Assembly: GCF_013127955.1 (NCBI RefSeq)
Contig: NZ_CP053435.1
Location: 5,488,501-5,552,500, forward strand
Direction: 5' to 3'
Source of the DNA: Spirosoma taeanense
GTDB taxonomy: Bacteria; Bacteroidota; Bacteroidia; Cytophagales; Spirosomataceae
Length of the DNA: 64,000 nt
Translations under genes and position numbers: made by a program
Notes under the pieces: model-generated
What the model saw: the letters and a program-made list of their open reading frames with translations, nothing else
What the model was told of the DNA's origin: nothing
Databases searched by the model: none
Part shown: positions 60,252 through 64,000 of the stretch, piece by piece
Layout: the number at the start of each line of letters is the position of its first letter
Numbering within the stretch: the first letter of the stretch is position 1

Positions 60252-60809
60252 GTGGCAACTCAAAGTATCGTTGTGTATTGTGGTTCTAGTCCCGGCACTA
60301 GCTCCGTATATAAAGAAGTCGCTGTTGAACTAGGGGCAAAAATGGCAGCTCGCGCTATTCGGCTTATTTACGGCGGAGGTGGTTTTGGGCTTATGGGCAC
60401 CGTTGCCAACGCTGTTTTGCAGAATGGAGGAGAAGTTACGGGTGTTATACCCAATTTTTTAGCTGATCTCGAAGTGGCTCATAATACGCTTACCGAGCTT
60501 CATTTTGTTGAGACAATGCACGAGCGGAAGTATAAAATGGTGCAGTTAGCCAAAGGGGTAATTGCTTTGCCGGGAGGATATGGCACGCTGGATGAATTAT
60601 TTGAAATACTTGCCTGGCGCCAACTAAAAATTTACGACGGTCCAATTGCATTACTCAATATCAATGGCTATTACGATCTCTTGCTTCAGCAACTTGACCG
60701 AATGGTAACTGATGGTTTCTTAAAGGCGGAAAACCGTGCTTTACTGATAGTGGCCGAATCAGTCGATGAGACACTAAAGTTAATGGAAGAGTTCTGGCTT
60801 ACGTTATAG
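60252..60809 (+). CDS. LOG family protein (nucleotide 5'-monophosphate phosphoribohydrolase)
   Basis: A 185-residue protein starting at a GTG. VVYCGSSPGTSSVYKEVAVELG, IYGGGGFGLMGTVANAVLQNGGEVTGVIP and the PGGYGTLDELFEILAWRQL motif are LOG (Lonely Guy) signatures. The family hydrolyses N-glycosidic bonds of nucleotide 5'-monophosphates, as in cytokinin activation; the bacterial substrate is often AMP. It is directly downstream of mpl and converges on the rRNA operon. Confidence 0.9.
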   Translation: MATQSIVVYCGSSPGTSSVYKEVAVELGAKMAARAIRLIYGGGGFGLMGTVANAVLQNGGEVTGVIPNFLADLEVAHNTLTELHFVETMHERKYKMVQLAKGVIALPGGYGTLDELFEILAWRQLKIYDGPIALLNINGYYDLLLQQLDRMVTDGFLKAENRALLIVAESVDETLKLMEEFWLTL

Positions 60810-60888
60810 TTCACACCACCTATTCCTGTGAATGCAGGGGCGTTTTTGTTAGGCGCAGCCCTCGCTGTCTTCCCCCCTTTAAACGCGA

Positions 60889-60927
60889 AAGGCCGCTGAG
60901 CACCCCAACAGGGGATCCAGCGGCCTT
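60889..60927 (-). terminator. Terminator of the rRNA operon
   Basis: AAGGCCGCTG and its complement enclose an inner CCCC-AACA-GGGG stem. On the minus strand it follows the 5S gene and is followed by T-rich sequence. Confidence 0.8.
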
Positions 60928-60944
60928 CGCCCTCAATGCACCAG

Positions 60945-61055
60945 GTGGCACCTTCCTACTCTCCCGCTTGTGACAGCAGTACCATCGGCAGTACGGGGCT
61001 TAACGGCTCTGTTCGGAATGGAAAGAGGTGTCCACCCGCCTTACCAGCACCAACC
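60945..61055 (-). rRNA. rrf: 5S ribosomal RNA
   Basis: The minus strand holds the conserved 5S core: CCATTCCGAACAGAGCCGTT, the loop B/C region, and the closing helix AGAGTAGGAAGGTGCCA. The ends are estimated; about 110 bases is the usual size. The ORFs drawn over it are shadows. Confidence 0.9.
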
Positions 61056-61169
61056 TGTTGTGACGTCCAGCCAAACCCTAACGGGCCCAGCCTATATCCT
61101 GGTGTCTTTTGCCCCACAGAGAGAAACCTTGATGCGCCAACCGGCCAGCCCAACCAATCAACTACCACA

Positions 61170-64000
<2,831 letters not shown>

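Overview
The window is a piece of a Bacteroidota chromosome, most like a Spirosoma-type member of the Cytophagales. The evidence is a SusC-like TonB receptor paired with a DUF4249 lipoprotein, a GldB-like gliding lipoprotein, LytTR-only regulators, Mpl, a Bacteroidota-type arginine decarboxylase, few Shine-Dalgarno sequences, and repeated -7 promoter boxes of the form TAnnTTTG. It ends in an rRNA operon read leftward: 5S, then 23S lacking only its extreme 5' end. The genus is an inference; I could not run a search.

Layout. 1-2.7 kb: gatC (cut by the window edge), plsC and purH on the minus strand, with a flippase diverging from purH. 4.4-7.8 kb: DUF4249 lipoprotein and TonB-dependent receptor. 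8-10.5 kb: two tandem PPK2-type polyphosphate kinases and msrA. 10.7-16.6 kb: a looser stretch of small genes (bicupin, several hypothetical proteins, an XRE-like mini protein, two LytTR-only regulators, a beta-barrel) separated by strong hairpin terminators. 16.7-24.4 kb: prolyl oligopeptidase, a two-component propeller histidine kinase, a DnaQ-like exonuclease and an S41 peptidase. 24.7-30.5 kb: prmA and a 1631-residue secreted protein of unknown function. 30.6-48 kb: a TPR protein, PfkB kinase plus acyltransferase-like protein, cysS, an M28 peptidase, nadD, gmk, ECF sigma factor with a Cys-rich partner, a two-gene Fe-S electron-transfer unit, tRNA-Phe, a membrane MutS-like ATPase, Fur, an ABC exporter and GldB. 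49-51.8 kb: a histidine operon hisH-hisA-acetyltransferase-hisF. 51.8-53.3 kb: a DUF433/DUF5615 toxin-antitoxin-like pair and a DUF72 gene. 53.5-60.8 kb: valS, a GmhB-like phosphatase, a tiny lipoprotein, arginine decarboxylase, mpl and a LOG-family gene.

Two observations stand out, both around 51.6-52.5 kb. First, hisH is preceded by an unannotated 15-codon leader peptide with four His codons among five. It is followed by four mutually complementary segments ending in a terminator that abuts the hisH start, which is the layout of a classical translation-coupled attenuator. Second, the DUF433/DUF5615 pair lies between two copies of the last 33 bases of the DUF72 gene. They differ at two positions, both synonymous in the DUF72 frame. 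This is what site-specific insertion at a gene's 3' end leaves behind, but no integrase is present. The displaced copy seems to supply the -33 box of the his promoter, which overlaps its stop codon.
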